Of a stretch of DNA of 35,653 nucleotides, positions 28,177 through 35,653 are shown in pieces. Under the pieces are notes generated by a model. The model made no database searches, was not told the origin of the DNA, and saw only the letters and a program-made list of their open reading frames with translations. Each line of letters starts with the position of its first letter. Position 1 is the first letter of the stretch. A program made the translations under genes and the position numbers. The stretch comes from Ignavibacteriales bacterium (GTDB taxonomy: Bacteria > Bacteroidota > Ignavibacteria > UBA10030 > UBA8401). The stretch is from assembly GCA_016182545.1 (NCBI GenBank), contig JACPGG010000007.1:26170-61822 (forward strand). Reading direction: 5' to 3'.

Positions 28177-29097
28177 ATGTCGTCCCGTTATAATAGTATC
28201 CTCACCGAAATCTACAACGAAGCACTGCCGCTGAAACAGACAGGCACAGTAGCCAACTATATTCCCGAATTGGCAAAGATCGATCCGGATAAATTCGGAA
28301 TCCATTTGCGTACGCTGGACGGTGATGATTTTTTCATCGGTGATAGCGACGAGAAATTTTCTATTCAAAGTATCTCAAAAGTATTCGCTCTTGCACTCGC
28401 CGTTTCATTGATCGGGGAGAAGGTATTCAAACGGGTCGGCGTCGAACCGTCGGGGAGTTCGTTCAACTCATTGGTGCAATTGGAATACGAAAAAGGAATT
28501 CCGAGAAATCCGTTGATCAACGCCGGTGCAATGGTTGTGTGCGATATCCTGATCGACAAATTGAAACATCCGAAAAAGGAGATCCTGAATTTCGTCCGCA
28601 AACTGTCGGGCAATCAGTCCGTATCATTCAACGAACATGTCGCCGCGTCGGAAAAAGAATTCGGCTTCCGGAACGCCGCACTTGCAAATCTGGTCAAGTC
28701 GTTCGGGAATATTCATCATACCGTCGACGAAGTGCTGGATATCTATTTTCATATCTGTTCGCTGGAAATGTCGTGCCGTGATCTGGCGACGGCATTTCTG
28801 CTCTTCGCCAATCACGGAAAACTTCCCAACACCCATGAAGAAATTCTGACGAAGAGCCAGACAAAGCGATTGAGCGCGGTCATGCAGACGTGCGGATTTT
28901 ACGACGAAGCGGGAGAATTTTCTTTTACAGTCGGGTTGCCGGGAAAAAGCGGCGTTGGCGGCGGCATCGTGGCGCTTCATCCGCACAAGTACGCAGTCGC
29001 AACATGGAGTCCGCGGCTGAATGCAAAAGGAAACTCCGTGATGGGAATGAAAGCGCTTGAATTACTGACGACAAAATTGGGTTCATCTATTTTTTAA
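28177..29097 (+). CDS. glsA: Glutaminase
   Basis: VANYIPELAKIDPDKFGI, FSIQSISKVFALALA, NPLINAGAMVVCDIL, LPGKSGVGGGIVALHPHKYAVATWSPRLNAKGNSVMG. Confidence 0.95.
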   Translation: MSSRYNSILTEIYNEALPLKQTGTVANYIPELAKIDPDKFGIHLRTLDGDDFFIGDSDEKFSIQSISKVFALALAVSLIGEKVFKRVGVEPSGSSFNSLVQLEYEKGIPRNPLINAGAMVVCDILIDKLKHPKKEILNFVRKLSGNQSVSFNEHVAASEKEFGFRNAALANLVKSFGNIHHTVDEVLDIYFHICSLEMSCRDLATAFLLFANHGKLPNTHEEILTKSQTKRLSAVMQTCGFYDEAGEFSFTVGLPGKSGVGGGIVALHPHKYAVATWSPRLNAKGNSVMGMKALELLTTKLGSSIF

Positions 29098-29103
29098 AAT
29101 ATT

Positions 29104-29715
29104 ATGCTTCAACATTTGCACGCTCCCGCACAACAACCATCTGAAAACAATCCCACGGTCATTATGCTTCACGGACGTGGTGCGGATGAGCACGATCTAT
29201 TCGGAATAAAAAAATATTTCGATCCGCGGTTGACCGTGTACAGCCTCCGGGCACCGTACGAGTTCGATTGGGGCGGCTATACGTGGTTCCAACTGTTCGA
29301 CGACGGCACGGTGGACGAAGAGAGTTTCTTAAAAAGTAAGAACGAAATTCTTTCTTTCATGTCAACGATCCAAACGAAACAGCTTTTTCTTCTCGGATTC
29401 AGCATGGGAGCGATTATGTCATACGCCATTGCGTTGACGCAGCCGAAACTTTGCAAAGGGATTCTTGCCCTCAGTGGATTTGCGCCGCTGCAACTCGAGA
29501 AAGAGTACAGGTTGAATGATCTCGATACACTTTCCATCTTCATCTCCCACGGCACCAACGATCCGGTCATACCAATTACCTCCGCACGAAAGACAAAAGA
29601 ACTTCTCGACAAATCCAACGCACTGATAACGTATAAAGAATATCCGTTTGGTCACCAGATCGGTGAACAATGTTTGATAGATATGATTGCCTGGTTCAAA
29701 AGTGCGTTGCGGTAA
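29104..29715 (+). CDS. Phospholipase/carboxylesterase family alpha/beta hydrolase
   Basis: VIMLHGRGADEHDLFGI, LLGFSMGAIMSYAIAL (GFSMG nucleophile elbow), ISHGTNDPVIPI, YPFGHQIGEQCL. Confidence 0.9.
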   Translation: MLQHLHAPAQQPSENNPTVIMLHGRGADEHDLFGIKKYFDPRLTVYSLRAPYEFDWGGYTWFQLFDDGTVDEESFLKSKNEILSFMSTIQTKQLFLLGFSMGAIMSYAIALTQPKLCKGILALSGFAPLQLEKEYRLNDLDTLSIFISHGTNDPVIPITSARKTKELLDKSNALITYKEYPFGHQIGEQCLIDMIAWFKSALR

Positions 29716-29737
29716 TATGATTTTTATCCCCCTGTGA

Positions 29738-29745
29738 TACATTTG
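29738..29745 (+). promoter_or_regulatory. Bacteroidota-type -7 element candidate (TAnnTTTG)
   Basis: TACATTTG 40 nt upstream of the TlpA-like ATG at 29785. Confidence 0.3.
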
Positions 29746-29784
29746 TGATAGTTTCAGAGTACGTTGTCAAAACAATCGGCACTT

Positions 29785-30270
29785 ATGAAACTATTACTCT
29801 CCCTTTTTTTCTTCGTTACTTTATTATCGGGTCAAGACTATCGGACTCTTGCCGTTGAAACAATTGGCGGCGAAGAAATTTCGATTGAAGAGTTGACCGC
29901 TCGCGGTCCCGTCTTAATCAATTTCTGGGCGCTGTGGTGCGAGCCGTGCAAGATTGAAATGAAGCAATTGCAGTCGTTGTTTGAAAAATACAGAGAGCGG
30001 CACTTTTCCATTGTTGCGGTAAATCAGGATAATCAAAAGAGTGTTGCAAAAGTAGCGTCGTATGTTTCATCGCAGCAATTCACATTTTATGTTGCTCTCG
30101 ATCCGGGAGGTGAAATCGCACAGCAGTTCAACCTGCAGAATATTCCGTTGAGTATCCTGCTCGACAGGAACGGGAAGGTTGCGTACAAAGCGCTCGGATA
30201 CAAACCGGGCGATGAAAAAAAATTGGAGGAAGCAATCTTAGAAACACTTACGGTGGAGAATGTTCAATAA
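29785..30270 (+). CDS. TlpA-like thioredoxin-family protein
   Basis: Signal peptide MKLLLSLFFFVTLLSGQ; LINFWALWCEPCKIEMKQLQSLFEKY with WCEPC active site; starts at an internal ATG of the track ORF. Confidence 0.92.
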   Translation: MKLLLSLFFFVTLLSGQDYRTLAVETIGGEEISIEELTARGPVLINFWALWCEPCKIEMKQLQSLFEKYRERHFSIVAVNQDNQKSVAKVASYVSSQQFTFYVALDPGGEIAQQFNLQNIPLSILLDRNGKVAYKALGYKPGDEKKLEEAILETLTVENVQ

Positions 30271-31873
30271 AAGCGGCGGTGCATTACCGATTGTACTCTG
30301 TTTGGTTGCATCACTGGCAAATGCACAATCTGTTACACCGTCTGTTTCAAATATTCTTCGATACGGAAACGGAGAGAGGGGCACGGCAGGATTTTCTCAG
30401 CCGTTCACATACTTTGAAAACCTGACCGATGTACGATTGAATGTTCAGCCGTCGGTCACTGTGGGATTCCGGCTGCTTGTTGATGATCCGCCGGAAATTG
30501 GTGAGAGATTTCAGGGATTCAAGCGTCGATTCATAGAATATCGAGACGAAAATTTTATGCTGCGCGCCGGTAATTTCAACGAACTGTTTGGACGCGGCCT
30601 TGCACTTAATCTTTTTGAAAATCGCGGACTCGCGTACGATTCATGGATGGACGGAGTGAAAGCGCAGTATCAATCATCTTCCGTTTCAGCGACAATAATC
30701 GGAGGAACGCTTGATTTCAGAGATTCGGTGATCATTACGCGCCATGAACGATATTCAATCCGCGGTGCGAACGTGGAACTGAAACCTGTGAAAGGAATTG
30801 TTGTGGGAACAAGTTTCATAGAAACCAAGGGGACTCTTCCGCAATTTGTCGGAAGCAAGGAGATCGCAGCGGAAATTCCGGAAGTATATTCCGCCGTTCG
30901 ATTTGGTCCGTTCCATGGATTCATCGGGTATGCGCATAAGTGGACGAATGTCGTAACCGATACGGTGTCGCAAAAGGGATACGGGATCTACGGATCGCTG
31001 TCATATAATGGAAAGGGATTTGGCATCACCGCGGAGTACAAAGATTACCGGTTCGATATTCGCGATCCGTTCGATCGCGGAGCAAGCGAACGAGCCACAC
31101 GCATGCTGCCGCTGCAGAATCCTCCGATCGTACAGAAGGAACACAATTACACGCTGTTGACCCGCGCCATTCATCAGATCGATTTCAGTGACGAGGTGGG
31201 GCTGCAGGTCGAGGGATTTTATTCGCCATCGTCATCGACAACGCTCAATGTAAATGCAAGTGTCGCGAGCAGGCATCACTACTATGACTACAATACTGCT
31301 TCGTTCTCATTTGCTGAACGGAAACGGGACAACAGTTTGCTTCCATCGCTCGAACGGCAGCTCTCGCCGTACTGGGAATTTTTTGCTGAAGGAGAACATT
31401 ACTACGAAGAACGATCGGCGATCAGGATAGGATTTGCCCGCCGAGCGAATGTTCTCTACAATGATTTTACCGGCGCGCAATTCAGCCATACGCAGCAGGC
31501 GACGATCATTCCGCTGCAGATTCAACATGGTTTGACGGAGGCATATTCTGTCATCGTCCATTCGGAACATGAATTTGCGTACGACAGTTACAACTCGAGC
31601 AACGAACATTTTTATACACAGATGCTGACCATCATCGTTACGCGCTCGCCGGATTTTTCATTCTCCGCGCGGTATGAGCACACGACAGATACGGCGGATC
31701 CGTCGGGAAGACGCGATTGGTTCGTTGGTGAAATAGGATATACCTTCGGACAGTCTCACACGACAACCGTATCATACGGTAGAGAACGGGGAGGACAGGT
31801 CTGTTCCAACGGTGTTTGCCAGTACCAATTGCCGTTTGAGGGAGTGAGGTTTACATTGAGAAGCATCATTTAA
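30260..31873 (+). CDS. DUF6029-like outer-membrane protein
   Basis: Signal peptide, beta-barrel-like repeats, GNFNELFGRGLALNLFENRGLAYDSWMDGVKAQY; C-terminal GGQVCSNGVCQYQLPFEGVRFTL. Confidence 0.8.
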   Translation: MFNKSGGALPIVLCLVASLANAQSVTPSVSNILRYGNGERGTAGFSQPFTYFENLTDVRLNVQPSVTVGFRLLVDDPPEIGERFQGFKRRFIEYRDENFMLRAGNFNELFGRGLALNLFENRGLAYDSWMDGVKAQYQSSSVSATIIGGTLDFRDSVIITRHERYSIRGANVELKPVKGIVVGTSFIETKGTLPQFVGSKEIAAEIPEVYSAVRFGPFHGFIGYAHKWTNVVTDTVSQKGYGIYGSLSYNGKGFGITAEYKDYRFDIRDPFDRGASERATRMLPLQNPPIVQKEHNYTLLTRAIHQIDFSDEVGLQVEGFYSPSSSTTLNVNASVASRHHYYDYNTASFSFAERKRDNSLLPSLERQLSPYWEFFAEGEHYYEERSAIRIGFARRANVLYNDFTGAQFSHTQQATIIPLQIQHGLTEAYSVIVHSEHEFAYDSYNSSNEHFYTQMLTIIVTRSPDFSFSARYEHTTDTADPSGRRDWFVGEIGYTFGQSHTTTVSYGRERGGQVCSNGVCQYQLPFEGVRFTLRSII

Positions 31874-31942
31874 TTTATAGAGAGCGGCTATTCGACAAGT
31901 CATTATTTGACACATCTATCGGATGGCTTGAGAGGAGAAACT

Positions 31943-32944
31943 ATGAAGATCATTCTTGTAATTTGTAGCTTATTGTGTGTTGCTTCAACATACACACTTG
32001 CATCCCAGCGGAACGTGCTCGTTGAAATGTTCACCAATTCACATTGCACTGTATGCCCCGGAGCGCACACAGCGTTGAATTCGTTCGCCTCCACAAGTCC
32101 GAATGCCGGCAGAGTGCGGTATATTTTTTATCATACGCTGTTTCCGTACTCGGACGATCAGCTCGCACAAGCAAACACGACGGAGCCAGCGTCGCGCAAT
32201 TCCTATTACAACGGACCGACATCGACGCCGAATACATTTTTCGACGGCATCAATCAAGGAAGGACATACTCGTCGTTCGCCGCAAGTCTTGACGCACGCA
32301 TGTCAACTGAAAGTCCCGTTGAAATAATGTTGAGCGGAAGTAAAAATGGAATAACACTCTCCGTTTCAGCCTCATTGAAGAAGACCGGAATGATCAACGA
32401 AACAGACCTGGTCGCGCATATCATTGCCGTAGAACATGTCTCGTACGTCGGCTATGTGATGAGAAAAATGCTGACGGGAACATCGGGACAATCGTTTCAG
32501 TTCGATCAGTCGAACAATGCCGTTGTCACCTCGTCGGCAACACTCGGTAACGTTTCGGATATCTCAAAGACCGGTATTGTCGTTTTTATTCAAAGCACAT
32601 CAACGAAAACAGTGTATCAATCGGAGTATATTGCATATTCAACTTTAACGGGAGCAAAGGACGGGAAACAGAATACTCCACGGTCGTTTGAACTGAATCA
32701 AAACTTTCCAAATCCGTTCAATCCGGAAACGACGATACAATATTCCGTACCGACATCATCGCATGTTGTTGTATCTGTCTATGACGTTCTGGGAAACCGT
32801 GTGGCGACGTTGGTTGATAAACAGCAGCCGGCTCAGACGTACACAATACAATTTGACGGATCGCGGTTTTCCAGCGGCGTATATCTCTATAAATTGACCG
32901 TGAACGGTATGTCGCTGACGCGACGAATGATGCTGATAAAATAA
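31943..32944 (+). CDS. Omp28-like protein with C-terminal T9SS type A sorting domain
   Basis: Signal peptide from 31943; NVLVEMFTNSHCTVCPGAHTAL (Omp28/thioredoxin-like CxxC); C-terminal FELNQNFPNPFNPETTIQYSVP...LYKLTVNGMSLTRRMMLIK. Confidence 0.9.
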   Translation: MKIILVICSLLCVASTYTLASQRNVLVEMFTNSHCTVCPGAHTALNSFASTSPNAGRVRYIFYHTLFPYSDDQLAQANTTEPASRNSYYNGPTSTPNTFFDGINQGRTYSSFAASLDARMSTESPVEIMLSGSKNGITLSVSASLKKTGMINETDLVAHIIAVEHVSYVGYVMRKMLTGTSGQSFQFDQSNNAVVTSSATLGNVSDISKTGIVVFIQSTSTKTVYQSEYIAYSTLTGAKDGKQNTPRSFELNQNFPNPFNPETTIQYSVPTSSHVVVSVYDVLGNRVATLVDKQQPAQTYTIQFDGSRFSSGVYLYKLTVNGMSLTRRMMLIK

Positions 32945-32972
32945 CGAATTGAATTTAATTGCGATGTTGGGT

Positions 32973-32989
32973 ACCATTATAAAAATGGT
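32973..32989. promoter_or_regulatory. Small palindrome upstream of the response regulator
   Basis: ACCATT-ATAAA-AATGGT, 6-bp arms, ending 12 nt before the ATG at 33001. Confidence 0.35.
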
Positions 32990-33000
32990 GCACAGCACAT

Positions 33001-33726
33001 ATGTCAAAATATATGAAACACGTACTCGTCATTGAAGACGATAAAGATATCACCGGACTTCTCGATATTCATTTAAAGGACTTGAACTGTAAAGTCACGA
33101 TCGTGCACGACGGCGAAAAAGGATTCAACAACATCGTGAAGAACAAATACGATCTTGTTGTACTCGATGTGATGCTCCCCAAGATGGACGGGCTTGAAGT
33201 GTGCAGAAAAGTACGTGCTGAGAAGAACAACACACCGATCCTGATGCTCACCGCAAAATCAGAAGAGTTGGATAAAGTGCTCGGACTGGAGGTCGGCGCC
33301 GATGATTATCTCACCAAACCGTTCAGCGTGCGAGAGTTCATCGCGCGGGTGAAGGCGATGTTCCGCAGAATGGAAGCGATGCAAAGCGAAACAAAAACCG
33401 GCGATGCATCAGCACTCCTCTCATTTGGTGAACTGGAAATCGATCGTGACCGACGGAAGGTACTCTTAAGCGGCAAGCGCCTCGATCTGACAGCGAAAGA
33501 GTTCGATCTGCTCGTACTTTTTGCAAGCCATCCCGGTAAAACGTACACGCGCGAACAATTGCTGGAATTGGTATGGGGATATCAGTTCAACGGATACGAT
33601 CATACGGTCAACTCGCATATCAATCGTCTGCGGTCAAAGATCGAGAAGGATATGTCGAAACCGAAATATATTTTGACGGCGTGGGGAGTGGGGTATAGAT
33701 TCGCGGAACTGGAAGAGATCTCTTAG
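33001..33726 (+). CDS. OmpR/PhoB-family DNA-binding response regulator
   Basis: Receiver domain (VIEDDKDI, DLVVLDVMLPKMDG, GADDYLTKPFS) and winged helix (LDLTAKEFDLLVLFASHPGKTYTREQLLELVWG). Confidence 0.96.
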   Translation: MSKYMKHVLVIEDDKDITGLLDIHLKDLNCKVTIVHDGEKGFNNIVKNKYDLVVLDVMLPKMDGLEVCRKVRAEKNNTPILMLTAKSEELDKVLGLEVGADDYLTKPFSVREFIARVKAMFRRMEAMQSETKTGDASALLSFGELEIDRDRRKVLLSGKRLDLTAKEFDLLVLFASHPGKTYTREQLLELVWGYQFNGYDHTVNSHINRLRSKIEKDMSKPKYILTAWGVGYRFAELEEIS

Positions 33727-33750
33727 ACATAAGTATGTCAGTATTTAGAT

Positions 33751-33820
33751 GTCTGTTGTCAGCGGTTATTAAATACTCGATGCTGGATACTTGATACTGA
33801 CTACTGATTGCTGACTACTC
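33751..33820. repeat. Dispersed repeat, copy B
   Basis: gtctgttgtcagcggttattaaatactcgatgctggatacttgatactgactactgattgctgactactc; relative of 5951-6018. Confidence 0.6.
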
Positions 33821-33831
33821 TAAAAAAGCCA

Positions 33832-35310
33832 ATGACCAAACTTTTTCAAAGTCTCTACTGGAAAATATCCGCGACGTTTGTTGCGCTGCTGTTCATCCTC
33901 GGCGCGATTTATATCTACGTCGTCGCATTCTCCGCGGAGATGTACTTTCAGGAAGCCAACCAGCGGCTGAATGCGCGCGTTGCGCAGCGGATGCTGAACT
34001 ATTATAAACCGCTTGTCAATCATCAGCTCGATTCGGTACGCCTGGAGGAAATTTACACGATCCAGAAGATCTTTAATCCCAGTATCGAAGTGTATGTGCT
34101 CGATACGCTCGGCAACATCGTCTCGCACTGCCCCACCAATCAGCATATTCAGTGCGAATCGGTTTCCGTCGAACCGATCAGGAAATTTGTCGGCTTGAAA
34201 ACTCCGGAATTTCTCGAAGGTGAAGACCCGAAGAAACTCGGCATTAAGAAGACTTTTTCCGCTGCAAAAATAACCGACGGAGAGAAACTGATCGGGTATC
34301 TGTATGTCATTCTCGGCAGCGAAGAGTTCGACAGCAATTTCAACCTGTTGATCGGCAGTTACATTCTCCGCATCGGCGCACGGACAACGACGATCACATT
34401 GATCGGTGCTGCGGTCATTGGATTGATTGCTCTTCTCTACATTACAAAAAATCTGAGGACCATCATCCGAACAGTGCACGAATTTAAGAAGGGGAATTAC
34501 AACGCCCGCATTCAGCTTTCGTCCACGGGAGAGTTGAACGAACTGGCGACTTCCTTCAACGAAATGGCGGACACGATCGTCAAGAATCTGGAGGAGATCA
34601 AAACGATGGATTCGCTGCGGCGAGAACTTGTCGCCAATGTGTCGCACGATCTCCGTACACCGCTTTCAACGATTCACGGCTATATCGAAACGCTCATGAT
34701 CAAAACGGAATCATTGACGAAAGACGAGAGAGAGCAGTACTTGAAAACCGTTCTTACAAGCACGGAGCGGCTGAGGAAACTCGTTGAAGAATTGTTCGAA
34801 CTATCCAAACTCGAAGCGAAACAGACCAAGCCGAATCCGGAGCCGTTCTCCATTTCCGAACTTGTGCAGGACATCGGACAGAAGTATCTCATCATAGCCG
34901 AGAAAAAAGGAATTACGTTTCAGTGTGTTTTTCCAAAAGACCTGCCGATGATCGTAGCGGATATTGCGTTGATCGACCGCGTCATTCAAAATCTTGTCGA
35001 CAACGCAATCAAGTTCACGCCATCCGGCGGCATTGTGCGGATTGAGCTCCACCGGCTTTCCGACGGAGTTGACGTAAAAATTTCGGATACAGGTTCAGGA
35101 ATTCTGCCTGAAGATATCCCCAATATATTCGACCGCTACAATAAGGGGAGTCAGAAAAATATTTTCCAAAACGACGGCGCCGGGCTCGGTCTCGCAATTG
35201 TAAAAAAGATCCTTGAAGTCCACAGTCTTACCATCGACGTTGACAGCAAGGTGAACGAGGGAACCGCCTTTTCATTCACATTGCCTGTGCACGTAAGTCA
35301 TCCTCACTAA
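33832..35310 (+). CDS. Sensor histidine kinase (HAMP-HisKA-HATPase)
   Basis: HAMP-like region, LVANVSHDLRTPLSTIHGYIETL H-box, NLVDNAIKFTPSGG N-box, DTGSGI, GAGLGLAIVKKI. ATG at 33832 preferred over the TTG at 33808, which lies in repeat DNA. Confidence 0.95.
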   Translation: MTKLFQSLYWKISATFVALLFILGAIYIYVVAFSAEMYFQEANQRLNARVAQRMLNYYKPLVNHQLDSVRLEEIYTIQKIFNPSIEVYVLDTLGNIVSHCPTNQHIQCESVSVEPIRKFVGLKTPEFLEGEDPKKLGIKKTFSAAKITDGEKLIGYLYVILGSEEFDSNFNLLIGSYILRIGARTTTITLIGAAVIGLIALLYITKNLRTIIRTVHEFKKGNYNARIQLSSTGELNELATSFNEMADTIVKNLEEIKTMDSLRRELVANVSHDLRTPLSTIHGYIETLMIKTESLTKDEREQYLKTVLTSTERLRKLVEELFELSKLEAKQTKPNPEPFSISELVQDIGQKYLIIAEKKGITFQCVFPKDLPMIVADIALIDRVIQNLVDNAIKFTPSGGIVRIELHRLSDGVDVKISDTGSGILPEDIPNIFDRYNKGSQKNIFQNDGAGLGLAIVKKILEVHSLTIDVDSKVNEGTAFSFTLPVHVSHPH

Positions 35311-35359
35311 ATCATCCTTGTAAACCATCGTTTGAATTTCTATTTTGAATCACCCGAAT

Positions 35360-35653
35360 ATGGAACGTTCAAACAGCGAAATCACCCGATGGGTACGGCT
35401 CTACACAAAAGACCTGCTTGCATGGGCGCGACGGAAGGTTGTTGATGTTCAAATTGCAGAAGACTTAGTGCAGGATACTTTTGTTGCTGCAGTAGAACAG
35501 TTCGCTGCATTCCGAAAAGAAAGCCAGCCGAAAACATGGCTCATTTCGATCTTAAACAATAAAATATCTGAATACTACCGGTCCAAATCAAAATTGCCTG
35601 TTTATCCCTCCGGCGTTGATTCGACGTTGGAACATTTCTTTGCACCGGACGGT
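35360..35653 (+). CDS. RNA polymerase sigma factor, ECF/sigma-70 family (partial, runs off the right edge)
   Basis: MERSNSEITRWVRLYTKDLLAWARRKVVDVQIAEDLVQDTFVAAVEQFAAFRKESQPKTWLISILNNKISEYYR: sigma region 2. Confidence 0.9.
   Translation, partial: MERSNSEITRWVRLYTKDLLAWARRKVVDVQIAEDLVQDTFVAAVEQFAAFRKESQPKTWLISILNNKISEYYRSKSKLPVYPSGVDSTLEHFFAPDG

Noticed and set aside
33808-33831. Upstream start for the histidine kinase (MLTTLKKP...)
   Set aside because: TTG start inside dispersed repeat B; ATG at 33832 precedes the TM segment and is preferred.
1-35653. Searched by eye for CRISPR arrays, transposases, tRNA/rRNA, toxin-antitoxin or defence genes
   Set aside because: None recognised; gene content is mainly housekeeping, and the repeats seen are short intergenic elements.

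Overview
35.6-kb chromosomal window from what looks like a Bacteroidota/Chlorobiota/Ignavibacteria-type bacterium (T9SS sorting domain, DUF6029, Omp28-like protein; taxonomy is inference). The left half (1-17.1 kb) is one long minus-strand biosynthetic block: ilvB-ilvN-gltB-DUF2141-ilvC-cimA-DAHP synthase-leuA-leuC-leuD-proC-outer-membrane protein. The right half is mostly plus strand: mnmE-mnmG-rsmG-murQ-spoVG, an FHS/MFS sugar transporter (minus), uppP, DedA, a DUF4032 kinase-like gene, MarC, glutaminase, esterase, TlpA-like, DUF6029, Omp28-like/T9SS, a response regulator/histidine kinase pair and a partial ECF sigma factor. Main observations: (1) ilvB is split by a 27/29-identical 29-bp tandem duplication. 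The second repeat copy has acquired an in-frame A_AAA_AAG heptamer, the dnaX-type -1 slippery sequence, and a -1 slip there restores the full-length acetolactate synthase frame; a TGATG stop/start overlap sits a few nt downstream. (2) An unannotated 49-codon Ile/Leu/Val-rich ORF plus a 10-bp inverted repeat lies between mnmE and ilvB, a candidate leader/attenuator or small membrane protein. (3) A perfect parS (TGTTTCACGTGAAACA) and a 15/16 parS sit in the tiny mnmE-mnmG and mnmG-rsmG gaps. (4) Several dispersed or palindromic intergenic repeats occur, one of which encodes the C-terminus and stop codon of leuD. (5) The DUF4032 gene is frame-disrupted. No tRNA, rRNA, CRISPR array or transposase was recognised.
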